Positions 50,099 through 59,294 of a stretch of 64,000 nt of DNA are shown here, one piece after another (the first letter of the stretch is position 1; every line of letters starts with the position of its first letter). The DNA lies in NCBI GenBank assembly GCA_946544685.1, contig CAMNML010000001.1, positions 43,394 to 107,393 on the forward strand. The letters run 5' to 3'. The stretch is from an uncultured Caryophanales bacterium (GTDB lineage Bacteria > Bacillota_I > Bacilli_A > RF39 > UBA660). Under the pieces are notes generated by a model. That model saw only the letters and a program-made list of their open reading frames with translations, was not told where the DNA came from and ran no database searches. A program made the translations under genes and the position numbers.

Positions 50099-50598
50099 AT
50101 ATAGTTTTGGGTAATATTATTGCTTTATTAGCATCATTAGTAATGATTTATACTGGGTTAATTAAAGATAAGAGTAAAATAATATATGTTCAAAGTATTC
50201 AAATATTTTTGTTTGCAATCAGTAATGCTATACTAGGTGGTATAACTGGTGTTATAACTAATATTGTTAGTTTTACAAGGAATATATTGTGTTTTAAAAA
50301 TAAATTAAATTTACCTATAAAAGTATTAATTACAGTATTATCTATTGCTTTTTCTATTATTTTTAATAATATTGGCTTTATTGGGATATTACCACTTATT
50401 AGTACTATTTCATATATCTGGTTGATGGATACTAAAGATGTAATTAAGTTTAAATTTTTAATAATTTTTACATTAGTGTTATGGTGTATATATGATTTTA
50501 CTATTAAATCTTATACTGGGGGATTATTTAATCTTTTTACTATAGTAACTAATATTATTTCTATATTTCAAATATGTAGGAAGCAAGAAAGAAGGTGA
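50095..50598 (+). CDS. YgjV-like inner membrane protein
   Basis: 167 residues with five or six transmembrane helices covering most of the chain. LVMIYTGLIKDKSKIIYVQSIQIFLFAISNAILGG and VSFTRNILCFKNKL match the Imp-YgjV family (bacterial inner membrane protein), relatives of which resemble PnuC-like carriers. Transport of a small molecule is inferred; the substrate is unknown. It overlaps the CYTH gene by 4 bp, so the two may work together. Confidence 0.8.
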   Translation: MNIVLGNIIALLASLVMIYTGLIKDKSKIIYVQSIQIFLFAISNAILGGITGVITNIVSFTRNILCFKNKLNLPIKVLITVLSIAFSIIFNNIGFIGILPLISTISYIWLMDTKDVIKFKFLIIFTLVLWCIYDFTIKSYTGGLFNLFTIVTNIISIFQICRKQERR

Positions 50599-50602
50599 TT
50601 TT

Positions 50603-51355
50603 ATGCATATACCACAAATTGTATTTGAACCTATGTCTTTACAAAGTAATATTGATTTAATTAAATGGGCTTATTTTGAAGATAATGGTTCTTTGGATGT
50701 TCATAAGTATACTTTAGAGTATTATCCTGAGTTATCTAATATTAAGATAGATGCTTCTAAAGATGAAGTTTATAAAATAATTGAGGATGTTGTTAGTAAG
50801 GATTATTCTAAATATAGTGATAAAATAAAAAGTGAAGTAAAAAGATATAATGATATTTGGGAGAAGTATAATGATGATTATTTTACTGCTATAAGTAAAT
50901 ATTTAAATATTGAGTGGCCAGATAGTGTTAAAGTTATTAATGGTTTTGTTGGACTTATACCTGTTTTCCCTAGATATTTAGATACTTTTGATTTTTCTGT
51001 TTCAACTAATGTTGATAAGGATAATATTATTAGAATATGCGCTCATGAGTGTTGCCATTTTTTATGGTTTCTAAAGATTAAAGAATTGTATCCTGATATT
51101 CCTAGAAGAGAGTATGATTCACCATATAATTCTTGGCAGTATAGTGAAATGGTTGTTGATCCTATTTTAAATTGTAAAGAGATTAATAGCGTTATTGGTG
51201 TTAATGAAAGAGCTTATGATAGTTTTTATGAAATTAAGGATAAATATGGTAAATATTTAATGGATGTTTTAAAGGATATTTATAATAGTGATAAACCTAT
51301 TGAATCTAAGATTAGAGAAGGTTTTGATTATATTTGTTCTGTATTAGATAATTAG
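50603..51355 (+). CDS. HExxH-motif protein, putative metallopeptidase
   Basis: 250 residues. IIRICAHECCHFLWFLKIKEL at about 139-159 carries HExxH, and the later WQYSEMVVDPILN supplies a candidate Glu ligand. The N-terminus (HIPQIVFEPMSLQSNIDLIKW) is not a signal peptide. It has no close similarity to the HExxH proteins at 31703, 32644 or 48397 outside the motif, so four families with this motif occur in one neighbourhood. It lies 4 bp after the YgjV-like gene. Confidence 0.68.
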   Translation: MHIPQIVFEPMSLQSNIDLIKWAYFEDNGSLDVHKYTLEYYPELSNIKIDASKDEVYKIIEDVVSKDYSKYSDKIKSEVKRYNDIWEKYNDDYFTAISKYLNIEWPDSVKVINGFVGLIPVFPRYLDTFDFSVSTNVDKDNIIRICAHECCHFLWFLKIKELYPDIPRREYDSPYNSWQYSEMVVDPILNCKEINSVIGVNERAYDSFYEIKDKYGKYLMDVLKDIYNSDKPIESKIREGFDYICSVLDN

Positions 51356-51373
51356 TTTGAAAGGAGTGATGTT

Positions 51374-52063
51374 ATGGCTTCTGCTCGTATACATGAAGCA
51401 ATTGCGAAAGAAATAAATAAAGATTATAACATGGATGAATTATTACTTAGAATTGGTACTGTTGCACCAGATAGTTGGAGAAATGTTGAAACTGGTGTTA
51501 AGGATAAGTATCTAAGTCATTTTTGGGATTTTAGTGTAAAAGAAGGTCAAGCTAATGATTATGAAAGGTTTTACTTAAAATATTATAGTCATTTATCTAA
51601 TCCATTTTATTTTGGATATTTGATTCATTTAATTGTTGATCAATATTGGAAGAGTTATATTGATCCTAAATATGAAGTTATAGAAAATGGTGTTAAAGGT
51701 TATAGATTAAAAGATGGTAGCTTTCATAGTGATGAAAATTGGTTTGAATATTATGATAGTTTGAAATTACAAAGACAACTTGCGCGGATTTATGATTTAG
51801 GTATTTTTCCAATTAATCAAAATGAAATAGATAATTTTTATTGTGAAATTGATGAACTTAATTTAAGCGGTTTGTTTGGCGAGAATGGTTCTTTAAATTA
51901 TATTAATACTAAACTTTCTCCTACAGATGATAATGAGGAGACATTAATTTATGATTTGAATGATATACTTAATTATATAAGAGAAACTGCTAGTTTTGTA
52001 AGAAGCGAACTTGAAAGATTAAGTCATTTAAAAACTGATAATGATAACAGGATTCTTTTATAA
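51374..52063 (+). CDS. Zinc-dependent phospholipase C-like protein
   Basis: 229 residues. SARIHEAIAKEIN and LLRIGTVAPDSWRNV near the start, followed by YLSHFWDF and YFGYLIHLIVDQYWKS, give the His/Asp ligand pattern of the zinc-dependent phospholipase C family (GxxxPD and HxxxD motifs). No signal peptide is present, unlike secreted PLCs, so it is probably a cytoplasmic phosphoesterase of the same fold. Last gene of the operon; AAAGGAGTGATG ribosome site; terminator downstream. Confidence 0.83.
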   Translation: MASARIHEAIAKEINKDYNMDELLLRIGTVAPDSWRNVETGVKDKYLSHFWDFSVKEGQANDYERFYLKYYSHLSNPFYFGYLIHLIVDQYWKSYIDPKYEVIENGVKGYRLKDGSFHSDENWFEYYDSLKLQRQLARIYDLGIFPINQNEIDNFYCEIDELNLSGLFGENGSLNYINTKLSPTDDNEETLIYDLNDILNYIRETASFVRSELERLSHLKTDNDNRILL

Positions 52064-52086
52064 TTATAATATTTTAATAATTTATA

Positions 52087-52115
52087 AAAACAACTTTTTT
52101 TAAGTTGTTTTTTTA
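52087..52115 (+). terminator. Terminator of the 42265-52063 operon
   Basis: AAACAACTT and AAGTTGTTT form a stem around T-rich loop bases, followed by seven Ts. Confidence 0.85.
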
Positions 52116-52142
52116 GGAACTTTTAATTTTACATCGTATGAT
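52116..52142 (+). promoter_or_regulatory. ECF-like promoter motif before the DUF1016 pseudogene
   Basis: GGAAC (52116-52120), 14 bp, CGTATGAT (52135-52142). Same elements and spacing as at 28580. Confidence 0.45.
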
Positions 52143-52160
52143 ATTATTAGGTGATAAATT

Positions 52161-52765
52161 ATGGATTATTATAATGAAATAAAAAATGAATTAATAAATA
52201 ATGAAATTAATAAAAGCGTAAAGGATTATAGTAAGAATAAATATGAATTACAAAGGTATTATAATGTTGGAAAATTATTATCAGAGGCTGGAAAACATTA
52301 TGGTGAAGGAATAATTAAAGAAATTTCAAAAAGATTAACTTATGAGTTAAAAGTTAAGTATGATGTTTCATCTCTTAATAAAATGAAAAAATTTTATATA
52401 TTGGCTCAAAAACTGGTGACAGTGTCGCCAAATTTGTCATTTAGTCATTATGTTGAATTACTGTCATATGAGGATATTAATAAGGTAAATTATTATATAA
52501 GAATAGTTGAAGAACAAAATTTATCAATTAGAAAGCTTCGTGAAAAGATTAAATCTAATGAATATGAAAGACTACCTGAAAATACCAAAAGCAAATTAAT
52601 AGAACAAAAAGGTACAAATGTAGTTGATTTTGTTAAGAATCTTATGTTGTTGTTGAATTAAAGGTTACTGAATTAAAGAAAGAACATATGGTCAGATTCA
52701 GGTTTATATGAATTATATAGATCAAAATGTAAAGAAACTTAGTCATGATAAAACAATTGAAAATT
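52161..52765 (+). pseudogene. Decayed DUF1016/YhcG (PDDEXK) nuclease gene
   Basis: The first 166 codons (52161-52661) encode an intact DUF1016 N-terminal domain: YYNVGKLLSEAGKHYGEGIIKEISKRL and VSPNLSFSHYVELLSYEDINKVNYYI. Most of the nuclease domain is missing. In the +1 frame from 52644, VVELKVTELKKEH resumes, which is the PDDEXK strand (ExK), and after one more frameshift GQIQVYMNYIDQNVKKLSHDKTI follows to about 52765. So a middle deletion and at least two frame changes have destroyed it. YhcG-like proteins are accessory nucleases often found with restriction or phage-defence genes. Confidence 0.85.
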
Positions 52766-52867
52766 GATATTAAAGAATTTCAGAAGAGTTCAATAGAAAA
52801 ATATTCTTTTTTGAATCCTTTTAACTATGCCTTTAAAAAATTATTTGAATTTATAAAAAGAAAAAAC

Positions 52868-52906
52868 AAAAATAGGGTGAAATTTAATTAACCCTATTTT
52901 TATATA
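52868..52906. terminator. Bidirectional terminator before the convergent TetR gene
   Basis: AAAAATAGGGT (52868-52878) pairs with ACCCTATTTTT (52891-52901), with Ts on both sides. Confidence 0.88.
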
Positions 52907-52931
52907 TGTTTAGAAAAGTTATTATAATTAT

Positions 52932-53492
52932 TTAAACTTTGTCCGGAATTAATTTATCAAAATATAATAATAACTCTTCTTTTGTATATTTATCTTTATT
53001 TTTAACCCAATCGATGCCTATGTTTACAATACCTCCTATATAAAATTTTGTAATAACATCTATCGGAATATTAGATATTATATTATTATTTTTTAATCTA
53101 CTAGTTAAATCCCTATTACTAACATCAATTAGAAAATCCAATACAATTCCATTTTTGTCATTTTTAAGTATAGAATTGTAAGTTTCTCTTTTTTCATCAA
53201 CGTGATTAATTAATATTTTTAGTAATTCCATAAAATAGTTTTTTGATATTTCCTCTTCTTTGTTTTTCTTCAGTTCAATTTCTAAATTATTTTTTAAATC
53301 ATTTATCATTGCTAATAAAAGGTCATATTTGTCTTCATAGTGTGCATAAAATGTTGAACGATTAATTAAAGCTTGATCACATATATCGGATATTTTAATT
53401 TTTTCAAAGTCTTTTTGTTCCATCAATGTAATTAATGCTTCAAATAAGACTTTATTTGTTTTGATAATTCTTAAATCAATTTTGTTTTTCAT
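52932..53492 (-). CDS. TetR/AcrR family transcriptional regulator
   Basis: 186 residues on the minus strand. The N-terminal helix-turn-helix KISDICDQALINRSTFYAHYEDKYDLLLAMI is the TetR signature; the C-terminal domain (about 75-186) resembles the TetR_C_7 type of drug-responsive regulators. It is divergent from an MMPL-type exporter gene with palindromic sites between them, the classical repressor-pump arrangement. CACCTGA-side ribosome site (AGGTGATTT on the minus strand). Confidence 0.92.
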   Translation of the reverse strand: MKNKIDLRIIKTNKVLFEALITLMEQKDFEKIKISDICDQALINRSTFYAHYEDKYDLLLAMINDLKNNLEIELKKNKEEEISKNYFMELLKILINHVDEKRETYNSILKNDKNGIVLDFLIDVSNRDLTSRLKNNNIISNIPIDVITKFYIGGIVNIGIDWVKNKDKYTKEELLLYFDKLIPDKV

Positions 53493-53538
53493 AAAATCAC
53501 CTGAAATTAATTATATATTATTTTTTTTAAGAAAGCAA

Positions 53539-53606
53539 TTATCAAACAAAAAGTTTGATAACTGTATATGTATATTATTATTTTTTGTTTGTTATCCAAC
53601 AAAAAA
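53539..53606. promoter_or_regulatory. Palindromic operators between tetR-like and MMPL genes
   Basis: TTATCAAAC-AAAAA-GTTTGATAA is a perfect 9-bp inverted repeat at 53539-53561. A second one, TTTTTTGTT with AACAAAAAA (53581-53606), encloses GTTATCCAAC, close to the half-site. Both lie in the divergent spacer, as expected for TetR autoregulation and pump control. Confidence 0.75.
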
Positions 53607-53668
53607 TAACATAGTGATGTGTACTTATTTTAAAATTAGCAATAAACTATACAAATGGAGGCGTAAAC

Positions 53669-56600
53669 ATGAGAAAAATTACAAATTTTATAGTGAAAGG
53701 AAGATATGTTCTTCTGACACTATTTATATTATTAGCAGTTTTTAGTTTATATTTATCAACTAAAGTTAATATTAATGAAGATATTATGAAGTATTTGCCT
53801 AAAACATCTGAAACCAAAATAGGTAAGGATATTATGGAGAAGGAATTTTCAGAACAGGATTCTTCTGTACTTAATGTCATGTTTAAAGACTTATCAGATA
53901 CTGAAAAAAAAGATACTTTAAAAAAATTAGAAAGCATTGATGGTGTAAGCTCAGTTCTTTATGAAAATACTGATGAATACAATAAAGACAAATATACTTT
54001 ATATGTATTAAATGTAGATGATTATGATCATTCAGAAACAGCTTCTAATGTTTATAATTATGTTAAAGATTATTTTAATACAGCTGGTATGAGTGGTTCT
54101 ATATATGATGAAAATAAACCTATTTTACAGTTATGGATAGTAGTTGTTGCAATAGCTTGTGCAATGGTTATACTGATAATGCTTAGTGATTCTTATGTTG
54201 AACCATGGTTATATTTAATTTCAATAGGAATAGCAGTATTTATTAATAAAGGTACTAATATTATGTTTGATAGTATATCTTCGATAACAGATTCTATTGT
54301 TGCAATTTTACAGCTTGCTCTTTCTATGGATTATTCTATTATGCTATCTAATAGATATAAGCAAGAAAAAAAGACTCATTCTAACAAAATAGATGCAATG
54401 AAAGAGGCATTATATCATTCATTTAAAGCTATTTCCAGTAGTTCAGTAACAACAATTGTAGGCTTACTTGCACTTGTATTTATGAGTTTTACGATTGGTA
54501 GAGATTTAGGTTTTGTATTAGCAAAAGGCGTATTACTTAGTTTAGTAAGTATCTTCTTCTGCTTACCAGCATTACTTTTAATATTTGATAACTTGATTGA
54601 AAAGACTAAGAAAAAATCACCAAAGTTTAATTTAACTAAATTAGGTAATTTTATATATAAAACCAGATATATTCAATTTGCTTTAATAGTTCTTCTATTT
54701 ATTGCTGCATACTTACTTAAAGGAAATATTGGAATTCTTTTTACAGGATCACAGCAAGACAAAGTTGGCGCAGTATTTCCTGCAACAAACCAAGTAGCAA
54801 TTGTTTATAATAATAAGTATGAAGAGATAATTTCATCTTATTGTAAAGAATTAGAGAAAGATGAAAAAATAGATCAAGTATTATGTTACTCTAATACAAT
54901 TAATGAGAAACTTGCCTATGATGAATTAAACAAAAAATTTGAAGATTTAGGTCAAGATACAGAAATAGAAGAATATTTAATTAAACTTATTTATTACAAT
55001 TATTACAATAAAGATACAAATAATAAAATGACATTAAATGAGTTTATTTCATTTATTAAATCAGATATTTATACTAATGATAATTTTAGTGATTCATTAA
55101 ATAAGGATACTAGAGATAATTTAGATTTATTAGAAAACTTTACATCTTCATCTCTAATTAATGAAAATAGAACAACAACAGAAATAGCAGATATTTTAGG
55201 AATGAATAAAGATGATGCTGATAATATCTTAATTTACTACAATAGTAAAAATATTGATACTAAAATGACTTTAAAAGATTTTGTTGATTTTATGCTTAAT
55301 GATGTAGCAAATGATCCAAAATATTCATCAAGTTTAGATTCAACTACAATTTCAAAATTAAAGCAGTTACAAAATTTTACAGATACAAACAAAACAAATA
55401 AAAAGATGAATTCAAGTGAACTATCTAGTATTTTTGGAATAGATAAGGGTTTAATAGATCAATTATTCTTATTCTATAGAACAACAATAGAAAGCAACAC
55501 CAAAATGACATTAAACGAATTTGCTAATGTTGCACTAAATATGTCTAATCAAGATGCTTATAAAGATATGTTTGATGAAAGTACTATCAAATCATTAAAC
55601 ATGTTATCTACATTAAGTAGTGAACAAATAATTACTAATGAATTAGGAATGTCATCCATGAAAACATCACTTAATAATTTAGGATTAAGTTTAGATGATA
55701 ATACAATGTCACTTTTATATATTTACTATACAGGATATAATACAAATTCTAAATTAACATTAAATGGATTTGCAAATGTTGCGTTAAATATGGCAGGGCA
55801 AGAAGCTTACAAATCGTATTTTAGTGAAGATACTATAAAATCTTTACAAACAATTATATCGCTGAATTCGTATTATGATACAGAACTTCCTAATAGTAAT
55901 CTATATTCAATGTTTGGAATAGATGCAGAAACTGGTGCAAAATTAAATTATGCAATAACAGGAGATTTGTCTGGCAGTTATAGTATGACACCATTACAAT
56001 TTGTAAATACATTATTACAAACTCCTGAAATAACTTCTGAGCTAAATAGTAATCAAATATCACAATTAGGCACTGCACAATATATAATGAGTAATATAGA
56101 TACAGCATATAGCGTAGATGAACTAACAAATGCTTTATCTCAAAATAAAACTATTGTGAGTGTTGTTTACGGTGTATATGATTATCAAAATGGTAATTTA
56201 AAAAATATATCAATTAAAGATTTAATTAACTTTCTATATGAAAATAAATCAAATCAATTTTTATCTGATAAATTATCTACAGCCAGCAATATGCTAAATT
56301 TAGCATACGCGATAGTTAATAATACAAATACTACTTATAATTATTTGGAAATAAGTAATATAACAGGAACGGATAAGCAAGAAGTAAGTAGGATATTTGG
56401 AGTTTATGATTATCAAAATGGTACAACAACAATGACCCCATTAGAATTTGCAAACTTAATATTAGAAAATAAAGATAATGAATTGTTAAAAAGTAAATTA
56501 ACTAATTCCTCAATTAATGAATTATCACTTGTTAGAGAAGTAATGAAAGGAACTTTAGACCAAACAAAATATTCATCTTCTAATTTAAGTTCACTATTAA

Positions 56601-57739
56601 ATATAAATAATGATACTATGAGTTTATTGTTTAGTTTATATAATTCAAAACATATTAAATCAAATATGGAAATTTCTCTTAAGGATTATGTTGATTTTAT
56701 TGTGAAAGATGTAATGAATAATAAAGATTATTCAGAAAATTTTGATGCTACAAAAAAAGAAAAATTAACTACAATAAATAAGATTATGAATAATTCATTA
56801 AATGGAACAAAATATACATCTGCAGAAGCTTTTGCTTTATTAAACATTTTGAATGATGACTTAGATAAATCACTTGTTGATTTAGTTTATATGTATTATG
56901 GAAGTAATAATGAGTATGATGAATCATGGAAGATGACTATTGAAGAATTTGTTAACTATTTAAATTCTGACATTTTAACAGATTCAAGATTTGATGATTT
57001 TATAAGTACTGAAAAAAGAACTACAATAACAAATTCTAAAAAGACAGTAGATAAATCAAAAAAATTAATAGTATCTGATAAATATTCAAGAGCAGTATTA
57101 AACACAAAATATGCATTTGAAGATGAAGATGCATATAAGTTTATTAATAAGTTACAAGATGATGTTGGTAATAAAGATGATATATATGTAGTAGGACATT
57201 CTCCAATGGCAGTTGAAATGAGTAAAACATTTAATAGTGAGTTAAATAAAATTACGATATTAACTATGATATTTATATTTATTGTAGTTGCCATAACATT
57301 TAAAGATTTAATAATTCCATTTGTTTTAGTTTTAATTATTCAAACTGCAGTTTATATAACTATGAGTGCTATTTCTATAACAGGTGGATCAGTATATTTT
57401 ATATCTTTGTTAATAGTTCAAGCAATACTTATGGGAGCAACTATAGATTATGCAATTGTTTATACTTCATATTATCGAGAGTCAAGGTTAACAATGGGAG
57501 TAAAAGAATCTGTTATCAATGCATATAATAGGTCTATTCATACAATAATTAGTTCATCTTCAATACTTATAATTGTTACATTAGTTGTAGCTGGATTTGC
57601 ATCCGCAATTGCTGCAAAGATATGTGAAACAATTTCTCAAGGTACATTTGCTGCAGTAATATTAATTTTATTTGTATTACCTGGTGTATTAGCGTCAATG
57701 GATAAATTTATATGTAAGCAAAGTTGTTATAAGAATTAG
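53669..57739 (+). CDS. MMPL/RND-type exporter with nine internal repeats in its extracytoplasmic domain
   Basis: 1356 residues. Helix 1 is at 13-31; helices 2-6 at about 160-315 include the DSIVAILQLALSMDYSIMLSNRY segment. One helix is at 335-352, and a C-terminal set at about 1195-1345 contains QAILMGATIDYAIVYTSYY. The GxxxDY pairs in helices 4 and 10 are the proton-relay motifs of MMPL proteins. Residues about 450-1100 form a long external insert of nine repeats, each opening with a KMTLNEF-like motif (DNA positions near 55027, 55263, 55503, 55748, 55983, 56212, 56427, 56668, 56931). GGAGGCG ribosome site. Regulated by the divergent TetR-like repressor. The A-rich coding strand is unlike its neighbours. 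Confidence 0.88.
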   Translation: MRKITNFIVKGRYVLLTLFILLAVFSLYLSTKVNINEDIMKYLPKTSETKIGKDIMEKEFSEQDSSVLNVMFKDLSDTEKKDTLKKLESIDGVSSVLYENTDEYNKDKYTLYVLNVDDYDHSETASNVYNYVKDYFNTAGMSGSIYDENKPILQLWIVVVAIACAMVILIMLSDSYVEPWLYLISIGIAVFINKGTNIMFDSISSITDSIVAILQLALSMDYSIMLSNRYKQEKKTHSNKIDAMKEALYHSFKAISSSSVTTIVGLLALVFMSFTIGRDLGFVLAKGVLLSLVSIFFCLPALLLIFDNLIEKTKKKSPKFNLTKLGNFIYKTRYIQFALIVLLFIAAYLLKGNIGILFTGSQQDKVGAVFPATNQVAIVYNNKYEEIISSYCKELEKDEKIDQVLCYSNTINEKLAYDELNKKFEDLGQDTEIEEYLIKLIYYNYYNKDTNNKMTLNEFISFIKSDIYTNDNFSDSLNKDTRDNLDLLENFTSSSLINENRTTTEIADILGMNKDDADNILIYYNSKNIDTKMTLKDFVDFMLNDVANDPKYSSSLDSTTISKLKQLQNFTDTNKTNKKMNSSELSSIFGIDKGLIDQLFLFYRTTIESNTKMTLNEFANVALNMSNQDAYKDMFDESTIKSLNMLSTLSSEQIITNELGMSSMKTSLNNLGLSLDDNTMSLLYIYYTGYNTNSKLTLNGFANVALNMAGQEAYKSYFSEDTIKSLQTIISLNSYYDTELPNSNLYSMFGIDAETGAKLNYAITGDLSGSYSMTPLQFVNTLLQTPEITSELNSNQISQLGTAQYIMSNIDTAYSVDELTNALSQNKTIVSVVYGVYDYQNGNLKNISIKDLINFLYENKSNQFLSDKLSTASNMLNLAYAIVNNTNTTYNYLEISNITGTDKQEVSRIFGVYDYQNGTTTMTPLEFANLILENKDNELLKSKLTNSSINELSLVREVMKGTLDQTKYSSSNLSSLLNINNDTMSLLFSLYNSKHIKSNMEISLKDYVDFIVKDVMNNKDYSENFDATKKEKLTTINKIMNNSLNGTKYTSAEAFALLNILNDDLDKSLVDLVYMYYGSNNEYDESWKMTIEEFVNYLNSDILTDSRFDDFISTEKRTTITNSKKTVDKSKKLIVSDKYSRAVLNTKYAFEDEDAYKFINKLQDDVGNKDDIYVVGHSPMAVEMSKTFNSELNKITILTMIFIFIVVAITFKDLIIPFVLVLIIQTAVYITMSAISITGGSVYFISLLIVQAILMGATIDYAIVYTSYYRESRLTMGVKESVINAYNRSIHTIISSSSILIIVTLVVAGFASAIAAKICETISQGTFAAVILILFVLPGVLASMDKFICKQSCYKN

Positions 57740-57774
57740 TAGAATAAATTTGTTAAATATAATTTTATAAAATT

Positions 57775-57814
57775 AAAGAGACTATAATGATTAAATCTGA
57801 ATAGTTTCTTTTTA
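57775..57814 (+). terminator. Terminator after the MMPL gene
   Basis: AAAGAGACTAT (57775-57785) pairs with ATAGTTTCTTT (57801-57811), then Ts. Confidence 0.82.
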
Positions 57815-57870
57815 TTTGTATTTTGTAAATATTTATATTTTTTGTCATATTCTTAAATAGAGGTGATATG

Positions 57871-58884
57871 ATGTATGAAACTTATACAGTAAAGCAGGGT
57901 GATACTTTATATGGTATAAGTAATCAGTTTGGTGTTTCGGTTACTGACCTTGCTGAATTGAATGGTATTAAAGGTAGTAATTTACCTGTTGGTACTGTTT
58001 TAAAGATTCCTATGAAAAGTGGAGTTAATCCAAACAATATGTTTATGTATACAGTAGAACCAGGAGATACTTTATATAGTATAGCTCGTAAGTATAATAC
58101 TACTGTTCAGTCTATTCTTGATTTAAATTATTTAAAGAGTAATAATTTAAGTGTTGGTCAGGTTATAAGAATTCCTGAGACTTATTATAATTATGATGAA
58201 ATGAGTGCTCCTAATTATATAACTTATACTGTTAAACCAGGAGATACTTTATATAGTATAGCTCGTGATAATGGAATTAGTGTTGATACTATTATTAGTG
58301 ATAATGTTTTACCCAATAATAATTTAAGTGTTGGTCAGGTACTTAGATTAAGGGTTGCTGATGGTGAGGTTTTAGAGTGCTTTGGACCTGATTTTGAAAT
58401 ACCGGAGGAAGTTATTCCTAGTATTACCTATGTAGTTCAAGCAGGGGATAATTTATATAATATTGCTCGTAAGTATAATACTAGTGTTAGTGAGATTGTT
58501 CGGTTAAATAATTTACCTAATAATAATTTAAGTATAGGACAACAGTTATTAATTCCTACTGCTAGTTCTAATGATTCATCAAATAGTTCTAAGACTTATA
58601 CAGTACAAAGGGGTGATTCTTTATATAGTATTGCTCGTAAATTTAATGTCTCTGTTAGTGATATAACTCGTTTAAATAATTTAGCTGGTACTAGTTTAAG
58701 TATTGGTCAACAATTACTTATTCCTACTAGTGGTTCTAGTAATTCTGGTAATACTTATGTTGTTAAGAGTGGAGATAATTTATATAGTATTGCTAGGAGA
58801 TTTGGTGTTACTGTTGATAGTATAAAGAGTAAAAATAATTTGAAGTCTAATTTACTTAGTGTTGGTCAAACATTGATTATTTAG
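57871..58884 (+). CDS. Protein of six tandem LysM domains, no signal peptide
   Basis: 337 residues from the ATG at 57871 (AGGTG 5 bp upstream; the ATG 3 bp earlier is too close). Six LysM modules of about 44-50 residues start YTVKQGDTLYG, YTVEPGDTLYS, YTVKPGDTLYS, YVVQAGDNLYN, YTVQRGDSLYS and YVVKSGDNLYS, each ending in a SxGQxLxIP-like strand. Linkers are short and Ser/Asn-rich. LysM binds GlcNAc-containing glycans such as peptidoglycan. The chain starts directly with a LysM and has no signal peptide, so it would stay in the cytoplasm or a forespore/mother-cell compartment. It forms a unit with the next two genes. Confidence 0.93.
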   Translation: MYETYTVKQGDTLYGISNQFGVSVTDLAELNGIKGSNLPVGTVLKIPMKSGVNPNNMFMYTVEPGDTLYSIARKYNTTVQSILDLNYLKSNNLSVGQVIRIPETYYNYDEMSAPNYITYTVKPGDTLYSIARDNGISVDTIISDNVLPNNNLSVGQVLRLRVADGEVLECFGPDFEIPEEVIPSITYVVQAGDNLYNIARKYNTSVSEIVRLNNLPNNNLSIGQQLLIPTASSNDSSNSSKTYTVQRGDSLYSIARKFNVSVSDITRLNNLAGTSLSIGQQLLIPTSGSSNSGNTYVVKSGDNLYSIARRFGVTVDSIKSKNNLKSNLLSVGQTLII

Positions 58885-58892
58885 GAGGTTTT

Positions 58893-59294
58893 ATGACTTA
58901 TAATGTTAATGATAAGGATTTTTTAAATAGTGAGCTTTATAGAAGTTTTATTAATCAAAATCCTGGTATTGGTTTTTTAAAGATTAGGGCTTATGCTGCT
59001 AGTGGAGCTGTTCCTATTAGTGGGTTATCTGTTGTTATTTCTAAGGATATAGGTGGTAATAAGGTTATATTTTTTGAGGGTGTTACTAATGAGTCTGGAG
59101 TTATTGAAAGAATATCTTTACCTGTTCCTAGAATGAGTAGTGATAATATGATTGCGCCTGTTATTAGTACTTATGATATTAATACTACTTATGAAGGTGA
59201 GAGTCGTTTATATAAGGTTAATGTTTATGATGATATTTATGTTGTTCAAAATATTAATGTGACACCTAATATTAGTTATGGAGTGGTTGATTAA
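58893..59294 (+). CDS. Small beta-sandwich (carboxypeptidase-regulatory-like) protein
   Basis: 133 residues. PGIGFLKIRAYAASGAVPISGLSVVISKDIGGNKVIFFEGVTNESGVIERISLPVP is a transthyretin/CarboxypepD_reg-like pattern with the TNESGVI turn. The same small protein is commonly found in clostridia between a LysM protein and a SpoIID-like PG-binding protein. It overlaps the next gene by one base (TAATG). AGGAGG ribosome site. No signal peptide. Function unknown; likely a structural partner. Confidence 0.8.
   Translation: MTYNVNDKDFLNSELYRSFINQNPGIGFLKIRAYAASGAVPISGLSVVISKDIGGNKVIFFEGVTNESGVIERISLPVPRMSSDNMIAPVISTYDINTTYEGESRLYKVNVYDDIYVVQNINVTPNISYGVVD

Noticed and set aside
26144..52063. Integron-like gene cassette array
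   Set aside because: Many co-oriented small genes, but no attC-like repeats between them and no integrase; gaps are mostly 4-20 bp with just ribosome sites.
57840..57866. Sporulation-type (sigma-E/K-like) promoter before the LysM gene
   Set aside because: GTCATATTCT resembles a CATA-type -10, but no matching -35 at the right distance was found, and a similar TTTTTGTCAT before 60743 has no such context.
57871..58884. DNA tandem repeats in the LysM gene
   Set aside because: They are protein-domain repeats with drifted DNA sequence, not a separate repeat element or CRISPR.
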